A DNA stretch of 20,879 nucleotides from JAXLVB01 sp044228045 (GTDB lineage: Bacteria > Bacteroidota > Bacteroidia > Cytophagales > Spirosomataceae), in the NCBI GenBank assembly GCA_044228045.1, contig JBGAVQ010000079.1:1-20879 (forward strand). Direction: 5' to 3'. How positions within the stretch are numbered: the stretch's first letter is position 1; the number at the start of each line of letters is the position of its first letter. The position numbers and the translations under genes are program-made. Under the pieces are notes generated by a model. The model saw only the letters and a list, made by a program, of their open reading frames with translations, was not told where the DNA came from and searched no databases. Shown here in pieces: positions 1 to 7,655 of this stretch.

Positions 1-140
1 TACACCTACAAGCAATTCACCAAAGCCCTCAAAGACAAGCGGTTAAATACTTTTGATGATTCTACTAACTATGCTTTGTTGCATTATCGGAAACTAATAG
101 CTCGCAAAATTCCTGATAACCTGGTGCAGTTGATGAAGCG
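1..140 (+). repeat. Direct repeat, left copy of a 140-bp identical block
   Basis: Bases 1-140 are identical to 2689-2828. One mismatch at 141/2829 (G/A) is followed by identity to 160/2848, after which the two genes diverge quickly. The block may extend left of the window. It encodes the junction between caspase and TPR regions in two tandem paralogs. Confidence 0.95.
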
Positions 141-1701
141 GAACTTGGGAGCGGCGTTACTGGAGAGGGAGTTAGCTCTCTTGAAACCTGCCAGAGAACA
201 AGGAGATGGATTTGTAAGAAGGATTGACAAGGATCTCAATCAAGCCATTGCCAACCTGGACGAAGCCATGAAGTTGTTTGGCGAAAACCATCACTTGTAT
301 AAATTCTTACAAGCTCGTTCGCTGGTACTCGAAGCCAAGACCAAATTTCCTCGTATTACCGGCAGGGATAAAGCGTTTGACTCAATTTTCCAAGAAATAG
401 AAAATACCTATTTACAGTACTACAACCGAGAACGACGTTTATTACTACAAGCCCTTGACTTAGAGCCCAATATGATTTCGACCTACGCACTATTGGCCTC
501 CAATTATCGTGAAATTAGAAATGCGTACCATTCCACTAAGCAAAATATCATAGACCAAATGCCCGACTCATCTGCTTATTACCAAGAAAAAGTAGTAGCG
601 TTATTACCCAATCAGGCCATGGCTCATTATAACTTGGCTTCTGGCTATCAGAAAAATCAAATACTACCAACTAACAAGAAAGGGATTCCCATCGACAGGA
701 CGCACCCGAAAGCTATTGAGCATTTGGAAAAAGCGGCAGCATTGGATACTAATTTGACGTTTGCACAAGACGAATTGGCAAGGTTGTATATGGGGGGTGA
801 GATTGGCGACCCGTTCCACAACTACCCCAAAGCCATTGAATGGTATGAAAAACTATTGAAAAAAGAAGAAGTTCAAGAGCAAGCATTGCTTAAACAAGGG
901 GTAGAGAAGTACTTAGAAGGCTTTAAGGCAGAAAGTAACAGCCCAATTAAAAACAATTATAGCGCTATGAGCAATTACCTTTTCCGTCTGTATTTTCTGC
1001 ATAAACTCAATGGTGATGCGGCAAAAGCAGAGGGATATTGGCAAAAACTTAACCAAAAAAGTGATAACATCGCCGCACCAGGCGTGTATATGACCAATGC
1101 CACGCACATCGTTTTTATGTATGCATGGAGTGAATATGAAGACCTTCTTTGGAAAGCGTTAGCTTTTGAAGAAAAAGGACTCAAACGAGCCGCAGAAACC
1201 ATGAGTGAGGTGGCTGAAAAAGACAAACCCCTTGCCAGCTTACGATACCAGTATTATCTCAAAGCCGTAGGAGCTGCTCACCGAGCCGTTAAAAACTACG
1301 AAAAAGCCGAAGCATACCTACAACAAGCCATCGCTTATCCTGTACTGAAAGACTCTTTTACTGGGAAAATGAGGTTAATGGGTTCTATTAGTACTGGCAA
1401 TGCGAACGAGGAACGAGACATTACCATTCCGATGCCTCTTCAAGTCTATCGAGATGGCTCTGTGCATTATCGCATAGACGCAAATTGGGAAATGTTTTGG
1501 GTGAAATATGAGCAAGGTAAGACAGACGAAGCCTTTGAGTGGTTAGAGAAAGGCTTTCAGGTAGCTGTCACCGAAAACGGCAATGATTTGTCAGGCGACC
1601 CTTATGAACGCTATTTTGTAAGAGGTTATCCAGCTTTGAAAGGCCGTTTCTTGGCCCTCAAAGCCAAGTACTTTCCGCCAACCAGCAACGAAAAAAAGTA
1701 A
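1..1701 (+). CDS. Caspase-like/TPR protein, C-terminal part (5' end outside window)
   Basis: The reading frame is open from base 1, so the gene enters from the left and only its last 566 codons are visible; ATG 76 is internal. The first 47 codons are identical in DNA to codons 310-356 of the caspase gene at 1762-4371, and the rest aligns along its whole length with moderate divergence, so the missing part is probably a signal peptide plus caspase domain. The visible part is helical with TPR-like units (around bases 700-860, ending in HPKAIEHLEKAAALD and YPKAIEWYEKLL; 1290-1345, YEKAEAYLQQAIAYP; 1525-1570, DEAFEWLEKGFQ) and ends in a tail shared with the paralog (RFLALKAKYFPP). TPRs normally bind protein partners. 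Expected location is periplasm or surface, by analogy with the neighbour. The caspase domain itself is inference. It is followed by the paralog 60 bases downstream, probably in one operon. Confidence 0.8.
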   Translation, partial: YTYKQFTKALKDKRLNTFDDSTNYALLHYRKLIARKIPDNLVQLMKRNLGAALLERELALLKPAREQGDGFVRRIDKDLNQAIANLDEAMKLFGENHHLYKFLQARSLVLEAKTKFPRITGRDKAFDSIFQEIENTYLQYYNRERRLLLQALDLEPNMISTYALLASNYREIRNAYHSTKQNIIDQMPDSSAYYQEKVVALLPNQAMAHYNLASGYQKNQILPTNKKGIPIDRTHPKAIEHLEKAAALDTNLTFAQDELARLYMGGEIGDPFHNYPKAIEWYEKLLKKEEVQEQALLKQGVEKYLEGFKAESNSPIKNNYSAMSNYLFRLYFLHKLNGDAAKAEGYWQKLNQKSDNIAAPGVYMTNATHIVFMYAWSEYEDLLWKALAFEEKGLKRAAETMSEVAEKDKPLASLRYQYYLKAVGAAHRAVKNYEKAEAYLQQAIAYPVLKDSFTGKMRLMGSISTGNANEERDITIPMPLQVYRDGSVHYRIDANWEMFWVKYEQGKTDEAFEWLEKGFQVAVTENGNDLSGDPYERYFVRGYPALKGRFLALKAKYFPPTSNEKK

Positions 1702-1709
1702 CCCATCAC

Positions 1710-1742
1710 AAGGACACAAACCCTTAGCGACTTTGCGTCCTT
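1710..1742. repeat. Intergenic inverted repeat between the two caspase genes
   Basis: Left arm AAGGACACAAA (1710-1720) and right arm TTTGCGTCCTT (1732-1742) pair over 11 positions with one mismatch around an 11-base loop. No T-run follows, so it is not a canonical intrinsic terminator. The sequence from 1721 (CCTTAGCGACTTTGCGTCC) resembles short 'GCGACTTTGCGTC' repeats that I recall as scattered through Cytophagales genomes; that is memory, not a search. It occupies most of the 60-base spacer. Confidence 0.6.
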
Positions 1743-1761
1743 GCAGTTAAAAACTACTCCC

Positions 1762-4371
1762 ATGAAAACGCTCCATACCTCCATTGCCCTATGTTTAATC
1801 TTCATAGCAATCTCCACACAAGCGCAAAACCAATACGCCTTGCTCATCGGCATCTCCCAATACAAAGAAGTCACACCCCTGCAATTTGCTGACAGAGATG
1901 CTGTGGCTTTTGCCGAGTTCCTCAAAACCCAACAAGTATCCGACGACAACATCAAGCTATTTTTGAATGAAACCGCTACCCGCTTCAACATTGTAGATGA
2001 GTTGTACAACATTTCTCAAAAACTCAAAAAAGGAGATAAATTCTTCTTCTACTTCGGTGGACATGGGGATTTAGAGGCGAAGATTGGCTATGAAAACTCC
2101 TTGCTACTGCTCTACAACTCCTTCAAAAAGAGCTACTTCCAAGGCAATGAGTATCTGCAACTTTCTGAGTTGAAAACATGGTTTGGGGCTTTAACGCAAA
2201 AAGGCGTAGAAGTCATTTTCATTGCCGATGCCTGCCACTCGGGGGGCTTGATTGGCGGTAAAGAAGGCAATACCAAAACACAAAAAGCCTTGCAAGAAAG
2301 CTGGGAAGGTATCACCAAGATACTATCCAGCAAAGCCGATGAATATTCGTTGGAAGGCAAGCAGTGGGGAGGTGGCAGGGGAATTTTTTCGTATCACCTT
2401 GTAAATGGACTCACAGGCCGAGCTGATGCCAACAAAGACCAAAAAGTAAGCCTTGCTGAACTGAGTAACTACCTAACAACCAACGTAGTACGAGAAGCCA
2501 ACCCCAATATTCAAACACCTGTTATTCTGGGCAATAACAAACAGTTTTTATCAAAAGTAAGCAAAGAAGGTTTAGCTAAATTAGCTGATTACGAAAAAAG
2601 AAACTTCCCCATCATCACCGAAGTGAATTTGAAAGGAGGTGAAGAAAGAGACAATCTCTTGATTTCAAAATTAGACACCACGTTGGTTTACACCTACAAG
2701 CAATTCACCAAAGCCCTCAAAGACAAGCGGTTAAATACTTTTGATGATTCTACTAACTATGCTTTGTTGCATTATCGGAAACTAATAGCTCGCAAAATTC
2801 CTGATAACCTGGTGCAGTTGATGAAGCGAAACTTGGGAGCGGCGTTACAAGAAAGGGAATTAGAACTGTTGAAAAATGCTCGTGAGCAGGGCAGTGGATT
2901 TGTTGTGAGACTTGAAAAGCAACTTAATCCAGCCATTGCCAATATGGACGAAGTGATGAAATTGTTTGGCGAAGATCATTATTTGTATAAACCCCTGCAG
3001 GCTCGAAAATTGGTATTAGAAGCACGAACAGGATTTCCCAGAATGGCATTATCAAACAAAAATTCGGTAGATGAACAAATACAAACAGTTGAAAATGAAC
3101 GTCTCAAGTATTACTTTAAAGAACGGCAACTTTTGATGCGAAGTTTGACCTTAGAGCCCAACATGATTTCGACTTACTCTTTGCTTTCAAGCAATTATCG
3201 TGATGCTAAAAATTCTATTCATGCTTCTAAGCCCGAAACAAGCACTCAAATGCAGGATTCTTCTACCTACTATCAAGCCAAAGTAGTAGAACTTTTACCC
3301 AACAAAGCAGAAGCACACTTTCAATTGGCAATGTCTTATCCTCAAACGGTACACATAGAAGGGAAAGGAATAATGAACGTCAGCCACCCCAAGGCTATTT
3401 CGCATTTGGAACAAGCAATAGCATTGGACAGTAGCCATGTATCTGCACTTAACACATTGGCTAATATGTGCCTATTACCCGACGCAAAAAAATACCCAAC
3501 TGCCATCCGATGCTACGAAAGGTTGCTTAGAATGGACGAAGTCAGAGAGCGTGACCAACTCGCACAAGGTCAAGAACAATACCTACAAGCCATACGGTCG
3601 GATAAAATACCTAACCAAGCCAGAACTATAGCTAACTTAATTTGTAATGAATATATGTTGTTGTATTTAGCCCATAAACTCAACGGTGAACCTTCCAAAT
3701 CTCAGTTTTATTGGCAAAAGCTCAACGAAAAATCAGAGCTGATAAACATGGCAGGTTTATATAGCAGCCATGCCACTGTGTTGATGTTAAAATTTATGCA
3801 TGTTGATCACGTGGATCTTGTCAAAGATGCGTTTTATTTTGCCGAAAAAGCCCTCAAAGCCGCTGAAAAAGAACTCAATACTGCCACTGAAGCCAATAAA
3901 CCTTTAGAAACGCTCAAGTACCAAGACCGTCTCAAACTAATAGGGGCCATGCACCGCAATCTCGGCAACCACGAACAAGCCGAATTTTATCTCAAACAAG
4001 CGCTCGCTTATCCTGTTCTTCCTGGGCCATTTACGGGCAAAATCAAATTTATGGGTGGCTTCACTACTAACTCCGATTCACTTAAAGGCAGAGATCTGAC
4101 TGTTCCCATTCCAATAAGGTCACTAAGAGACAACCAATACCAATATGGAGTAGAGGCCAACTACGAGCTGTTTCGCCTAAAATTGGAACAAAACAAAACC
4201 GATGAAGCCTTTGAGTGGTTAGAAAAAGCGTTTCAGCTTGCCCTAACCGAAAACGGAAACGACGCATCAGGCGAGCCTCTGGAAAAGTATTTTATTGATA
4301 GATATCCAGCCTTAAAAGACCGTTTCTTGGCCCTCAAAGCCAAGTACTTTCCACCAACTGAAAAGAAATGA
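1762..4371 (+). CDS. Secreted caspase-like (peptidase C14 fold) protein with TPR region
   Basis: 869 aa from ATG 1762. A TTG seven codons upstream keeps the frame open, but the signal peptide (MKTLHTSIALCLIFIAISTQA, about 21 residues) begins at this ATG. Residues about 23-250 form a caspase/metacaspase-type domain: opening ALLIGISQYKE and ADRDA, catalytic His101 in YFGGHGD and catalytic Cys158 in IADACHSGG. Both dyad residues are present, so it is probably an active cysteine protease; clan CD enzymes cut after Arg/Lys (metacaspase) or Asp. Residues about 310-869 are helical with TPR-like units near 540-600, 730-760 and 814-830. The export signal places it in the periplasm or at the surface. 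It lies directly after its paralog and its stop overlaps the next start (ATGA at 4368-4371), so it is probably translated together with the sensor kinase. Substrate unknown. Domain call is firm; function is inference. Confidence 0.88.
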   Translation: MKTLHTSIALCLIFIAISTQAQNQYALLIGISQYKEVTPLQFADRDAVAFAEFLKTQQVSDDNIKLFLNETATRFNIVDELYNISQKLKKGDKFFFYFGGHGDLEAKIGYENSLLLLYNSFKKSYFQGNEYLQLSELKTWFGALTQKGVEVIFIADACHSGGLIGGKEGNTKTQKALQESWEGITKILSSKADEYSLEGKQWGGGRGIFSYHLVNGLTGRADANKDQKVSLAELSNYLTTNVVREANPNIQTPVILGNNKQFLSKVSKEGLAKLADYEKRNFPIITEVNLKGGEERDNLLISKLDTTLVYTYKQFTKALKDKRLNTFDDSTNYALLHYRKLIARKIPDNLVQLMKRNLGAALQERELELLKNAREQGSGFVVRLEKQLNPAIANMDEVMKLFGEDHYLYKPLQARKLVLEARTGFPRMALSNKNSVDEQIQTVENERLKYYFKERQLLMRSLTLEPNMISTYSLLSSNYRDAKNSIHASKPETSTQMQDSSTYYQAKVVELLPNKAEAHFQLAMSYPQTVHIEGKGIMNVSHPKAISHLEQAIALDSSHVSALNTLANMCLLPDAKKYPTAIRCYERLLRMDEVRERDQLAQGQEQYLQAIRSDKIPNQARTIANLICNEYMLLYLAHKLNGEPSKSQFYWQKLNEKSELINMAGLYSSHATVLMLKFMHVDHVDLVKDAFYFAEKALKAAEKELNTATEANKPLETLKYQDRLKLIGAMHRNLGNHEQAEFYLKQALAYPVLPGPFTGKIKFMGGFTTNSDSLKGRDLTVPIPIRSLRDNQYQYGVEANYELFRLKLEQNKTDEAFEWLEKAFQLALTENGNDASGEPLEKYFIDRYPALKDRFLALKAKYFPPTEKK
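2689..2828 (+). repeat. Direct repeat, right copy of the 140-bp identical block
   Basis: Identical to bases 1-140. It lies in frame at codons 310-356 of this gene, at the border between the caspase domain and the TPR region. The surrounding protein sequence of the two paralogs is clearly diverged, so the identity is local. Confidence 0.95.
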
Positions 4372-5927
4372 GGTTGTTGCCTATTCGCTGTCTATTTTTT
4401 ATTTATTTTTCCAGACAAAAAGTGAAACGCCAACTCCTTCACCGAACACTAATACACTTCCGAATGCTCGCCGTTGGGATGCTATGCTTGTGTTCAATTT
4501 ATGTGTTGGCTCAAAAACCTGATAGCAGCCAGAAAACCAAACAGAGTTTGTTGCTCCTTACCAAAGACACCGTCAATCTCGAAGACAAATACATTTTGTC
4601 GGAATTAGAGAAGGTGCAACTTGCCAAATATTCCGAAAACCTCAAAGGTGAAACCCTTAAGAAAGTACTTGAAAACCAAAAACTCAAAACCGCCAGCCTC
4701 GAACAAAAACTCTTGACCGAGCAACTCAAAGCCGAGGCAACACGCAAACAAGCCGAAGCCGAGCGCAAACAAGAAGAAGCCAGGCGTAAGCAAGAAATCC
4801 AGAAACAACAAATTAAACAATTAGAAATCAATCAGTTAAACCAGCAGGTTATTCTCCAAAACCGTACTCGTAACTTCTTGTTTATGGGCTTAGGCTTGCT
4901 TAGTTTACTGGGGCTGTCGTTGTTGTGGTCTAACCGTCAGCTCAAAAAACGCAATAAGTCCATTCAAAATCTTTCTGCCGAAAACCTGCTGAAAGAACAA
5001 GAAAAGCAGCAGATTTTGGCTACTCAAAACGAAACGCTCGAACACCAAGTAAACCAACGCACCGCCGAACTCAAAACCTCGATTCACAACCTAAAAATTA
5101 CCCAAAACCAACTCATTCAGAAAGAAAAATTAGCTTCGCTTGGTGAGCTTACGGCTGGCATTGCCCACGAGATTCAGAACCCGCTCAATTTTGTTAATAA
5201 CTTCGCCGAAATGAGTGTGGAGTTGGCCCAAGAGCTAAAAGAAGAGATTGACAAAACCGCTATCCCCGAAAAAGACAAAGAATACATTGGCGAAATTTTG
5301 CATGATTTGTCACAGAATCAACAAAAAATCAACCACCACGGCAAGCGGGCAAGTAGTATCGTAAAAGGAATGCTGGAACATTCTCGTAGTGTATCGGGCG
5401 ATCGTACCCCTACCAACATCAACAAGTTGGCCGACGAATACCTCCGCCTCAGTTATCATGGTATGCGGGCTAAAAACACAAACGGTTCGACGACTCGATT
5501 CAACGCTGATTATGAGCTAATTATAGACGAGAATCTACCGAGCATCAACGTGGTTCCGCAAGATATTGGGCGTGTATTACTTAATTTGATAAATAATGCG
5601 TTTTATGCGACAAACGTCGGCGAGGTTCAAAACCTCGCCGACGTTAAATCTCCAAAAGTAACGGTCAGCACTAAAAAATTCCCCTCCTCGGAGGGGCAGG
5701 GGTGGGTCGAAATCCGAGTCCAAGACAACGGCACAGGCATTCCTGCGAATATCAAAGAAAAAATCTTCCAACCCTTTTTTACGACCAAGCCTACGGGCGA
5801 AGGCACGGGGCTGGGCTTGTCGTTGAGCTACGACATCGTTACCAAAGGTCACAACGGCACGCTTGAAGTAGAAAGTGTAGAGGGCGAAGGCGCAACATTT
5901 ATTGTGAAATTGCCGATAGAAACATAA
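4368..5927 (+). CDS. Membrane sensor histidine kinase, HisKA/HATPase type
   Basis: 519 aa from ATG 4368, whose ATGA overlaps the stop of the caspase gene. ATG 4464 (residue 33) is a serious alternative because it starts the signal-peptide-like segment MLAVGMLCLCSIYVLAQKPD, aligning with the N-terminus of the paralogous kinase at 6469. Residues about 55-165 are a charged Glu/Lys/Gln coiled coil, 170-189 a transmembrane helix, 190-250 a second coil, then the H box SLGELTAGIAHEIQNP with phospho-acceptor His267, the N box NLINNAFYA (about 406-414), G1 box DNGTGIP (453-459) and G2 box GEGTGLGLSLSYDIV. The protein should sense with its periplasmic coil and phosphorylate a cytoplasmic receiver. No matching response regulator lies next to it; the only nearby one faces the other kinase. 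Two palindromic DNA repeats are translated within residues 416-446, between N and G1 boxes. Confidence 0.9.
   Translation: MRLLPIRCLFFIYFSRQKVKRQLLHRTLIHFRMLAVGMLCLCSIYVLAQKPDSSQKTKQSLLLLTKDTVNLEDKYILSELEKVQLAKYSENLKGETLKKVLENQKLKTASLEQKLLTEQLKAEATRKQAEAERKQEEARRKQEIQKQQIKQLEINQLNQQVILQNRTRNFLFMGLGLLSLLGLSLLWSNRQLKKRNKSIQNLSAENLLKEQEKQQILATQNETLEHQVNQRTAELKTSIHNLKITQNQLIQKEKLASLGELTAGIAHEIQNPLNFVNNFAEMSVELAQELKEEIDKTAIPEKDKEYIGEILHDLSQNQQKINHHGKRASSIVKGMLEHSRSVSGDRTPTNINKLADEYLRLSYHGMRAKNTNGSTTRFNADYELIIDENLPSINVVPQDIGRVLLNLINNAFYATNVGEVQNLADVKSPKVTVSTKKFPSSEGQGWVEIRVQDNGTGIPANIKEKIFQPFFTTKPTGEGTGLGLSLSYDIVTKGHNGTLEVESVEGEGATFIVKLPIET
5613..5645. repeat. Perfect palindrome inside a coding sequence
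   Basis: Two 15-base arms, AACGTCGGCGAGGTT (5613-5627) and AACCTCGCCGACGTT (5631-5645), are exact reverse complements around CAA. The 33 bases are exactly 11 codons (NVGEVQNLADV, residues 416-426 of the kinase). The opposite strand would encode almost the same peptide (NVGEVLNLADV). It is more GC-rich than its surroundings, as expected for an inserted mobile palindrome. Confidence 0.9.
5681..5696. repeat. Second short palindrome inside the kinase gene
   Basis: CCCCTCC (5681-5687) and GGAGGGG (5690-5696) pair perfectly around TC, followed by CAGGGGTGGG (5697-5706). It is translated as part of FPSSEGQGW (residues 438-446). The CCCCTCCTCGGAGGGG core resembles a dispersed repeat I recall from other Bacteroidota genomes, which I cannot verify here. 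It lies only 35 bases from the first palindrome. Confidence 0.75.
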
Positions 5928-5934
5928 CTGGGAG

Positions 5935-6399
5935 TTACTTAAATATCTCTTCCATTGTAATTTCGATACCCGTTTTAGTGTCCTTAATCAGGCCATTCGT
6001 AATCGTTTCGGTACTATCTGAGGTGATTATTTGCAAAATTTTCATGGTTGGAATAATTATCCAAACCGATTGAACACCACTTGGTAAATATATTTTGTAG
6101 GCTTTTTCTGTTAAATCACTAACAGCTTGTTTCGGAGAGAGAATTTCAATGGCAATCAGTGGTGGTACGTCATAAAACATAACGTCGTTTTGCCAGTCAA
6201 TTTTCAGGTTAGGATACACCGAAATGTCTGGTTTGACTTTTTTGTCATTCAGTTCTAACTCTAACTCAGGCATTACGTCATATTGATCATCGTATCGTTC
6301 AAGGGCTACCGAAATACGATGAATAAGTCTTGAATGATTAAGCGACATAATGTCCACAGATTGGTATTCTTCAATTAAGTCAACTACGGAAGCATCCAT
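5935..6399 (-). CDS. Uma2 family (DUF820) PD-(D/E)XK-fold putative endonuclease
   Basis: 154 aa, close to the shorter members of the family. Family hallmarks seen: KPDISVYP with Asp58, PPLIAIEILSP with Glu85, then Lys99 in EKAYKIY and the ending SGVQSVWII, matching the usual 'pDv...EvlSp...K...Y...GV.eyWi' pattern. Uma2 proteins are restriction-endonuclease-like, often in many copies per genome, and their biological role is largely unknown. It lies on the opposite strand between two related kinase genes, its stop 7 bases from the stop of the first kinase and its start 69 bases from that of the second, so it looks like an insertion into a kinase cluster. A TAAATTTG -7 element lies just upstream. 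Confidence 0.85.
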   Translation of the reverse strand: MDASVVDLIEEYQSVDIMSLNHSRLIHRISVALERYDDQYDVMPELELELNDKKVKPDISVYPNLKIDWQNDVMFYDVPPLIAIEILSPKQAVSDLTEKAYKIYLPSGVQSVWIIIPTMKILQIITSDSTETITNGLIKDTKTGIEITMEEIFK

Positions 6400-6410
6400 A
6401 CAACAACGGT

Positions 6411-6442
6411 TTTGACAAATTTAGTAAGAAATGTTAATTTTA
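6411..6442 (+). promoter_or_regulatory. Bacteroidota-type promoter for the second sensor kinase
   Basis: -33 TTTG (6411-6414), a 20-base spacer, and -7 TAATTTTA (6435-6442), one mismatch from TAnnTTTG. The expected transcript start near 6449 gives a leader of about 20 bases to ATG 6469. Confidence 0.6.
6416..6423 (-). promoter_or_regulatory. -7 element for the Uma2 gene
   Basis: On the minus strand this reads TAAATTTG, a full match to TAnnTTTG. It would start transcription about 10 bases before ATG 6399. No good -33 element is seen. It sits inside the spacer of the opposing kinase promoter. Confidence 0.5.
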
Positions 6443-6468
6443 GCTATTGCTAACAAGTCAAAATTCAC

Positions 6469-7584
6469 ATGAAGATTGTCTCATTACTTCTTTTTATCTT
6501 TTGTGTTGGGGAGCTTTTTGCCCAAAAACCCGACAGCACTCAATTGAAGGGGAAGCACCTTTTACCGTTAATAAACAAAGATTCCGTTGGCCCAAACCTC
6601 GAAGAGCAGTATATTATTGCTGAGTTAGAGAAGGTTCAGTATGCCAACGAAAACGAAAACCTTAAAGAAACTGCCCTACAAAAAGAACTCGAAAACCAAC
6701 GCCTAAAAACTGCCAGCCTCGAACAACGGTTATTGGCCGAGCGGCTAAAAACCGAAGCCGAACGCAAGCAAGACCAAGCCATTCGCAAACAGGCCTCTCA
6801 ACAAAATCAAATTAAACAATTAGAAATCAGGCAGTTGAACCAGCAAGTATTGCTCCAAGACCGCACCCGCAATTTTCTGGTGGCTTTGGTAGGTTTGCTG
6901 TTATTGTTGGTAGGAGCTTCGTTTTGGTACAACCGAAGGTTGTTCCGTAAAAATCGAGAAATAGAAGAAGCCTTGCTCAAAGGCCAAAAAATAGAACGCC
7001 GCCGAGTAGCCGCCGACTTGCACGATAATTTGGGTGGCATGATGTCGGCCATTAGGCTTACTATTGAGGCCATGGATGTATCAAAACTATCTAAAAAAGA
7101 AAAAGAAGTGTATCAGAGCGTGCTATACATGACCCGTGAGGCATACAATGAAGTGCGCCTGCTCTCGCATAATCTACAGCCCGAAGAGTTAGAAAAATTT
7201 GGCCTTCCCGAAGCACTTCAAAGGCTAATGCACAAACTCAACAATAGCCAGAAAATTCATTTTTCGGTGGTAGTCAGTCACTTACAAAAGCTCAACAAAG
7301 AACTTGAATTTAACCTGTACTCCATCTGCCTCGAACTCGCCAACAACATTGTAAAACACTCTGGTGCAACAGAGGCTTCTTTTGAATTTGTTACCAAAGG
7401 CACAGAGCTTCAACTTTTTGTGACCGACAACGGCAAAGGATTTATCCAAAACAACACCTCTGATGGCATGGGGATGCGCAATATTCAAGAACGAACCAAC
7501 CAAATGGCTGGCAAACTCAAAATCCACTCCGAACCTGGCGAAGGCACCATGTTTCGGTTTATTATTCCTTTTACTCAAAGTTAA
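6469..7584 (+). CDS. Membrane sensor histidine kinase, HisKA_3 (NarL-class) type
   Basis: 371 aa. Signal peptide MKIVSLLLFIFCVGELFA, then AQKPDS, a Glu/Lys/Gln coiled coil (about residues 45-135) and a transmembrane helix (about 138-157). The HisKA_3 dimerisation domain follows with His185 in ERRRVAADLHDNLGGMM. The HATPase has its N box at LANNIVKHSG, G1 at VTDNGKGF and a GMGMRNIQERT motif, which together define NarX/DegS-class kinases. Its sensor half is homologous to the kinase at 4368, including 22 identical bases (4809-4830 = 6808-6829), but the catalytic half belongs to another kinase class. Many Bacteroidota kinases of this build carry N-terminal TPRs; here there is no room for them. 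The convergent NarL/FixJ regulator at 7648-8286 is the likely partner. Confidence 0.92.
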   Translation: MKIVSLLLFIFCVGELFAQKPDSTQLKGKHLLPLINKDSVGPNLEEQYIIAELEKVQYANENENLKETALQKELENQRLKTASLEQRLLAERLKTEAERKQDQAIRKQASQQNQIKQLEIRQLNQQVLLQDRTRNFLVALVGLLLLLVGASFWYNRRLFRKNREIEEALLKGQKIERRRVAADLHDNLGGMMSAIRLTIEAMDVSKLSKKEKEVYQSVLYMTREAYNEVRLLSHNLQPEELEKFGLPEALQRLMHKLNNSQKIHFSVVVSHLQKLNKELEFNLYSICLELANNIVKHSGATEASFEFVTKGTELQLFVTDNGKGFIQNNTSDGMGMRNIQERTNQMAGKLKIHSEPGEGTMFRFIIPFTQS

Positions 7585-7623
7585 AAGTCACGATATTACT
7601 GCATTATTCACTCTCACATTCAC

Positions 7624-7655
7624 TCATTCTATCACTCTATCATTCTATCACTCCA
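7624..7655. repeat. Tandem 16-bp microrepeat
   Basis: Two adjacent 16-base units of TCATTCTATCACTCTA (7624-7639 and 7640-7655) differ at one base, with more CACTC/CATTC sequence just upstream. It fills most of the gap between the convergent kinase and regulator, and its end overlaps the stop codon and last codons of the regulator. Confidence 0.8.

Noticed and set aside
5577..5852. Minus-strand ORF of 91 codons across the kinase palindromes
   Set aside because: It is the shadow of the HATPase domain; the plus frame carries all catalytic motifs. Its NVGEVLNLADV segment comes only from the palindrome symmetry.
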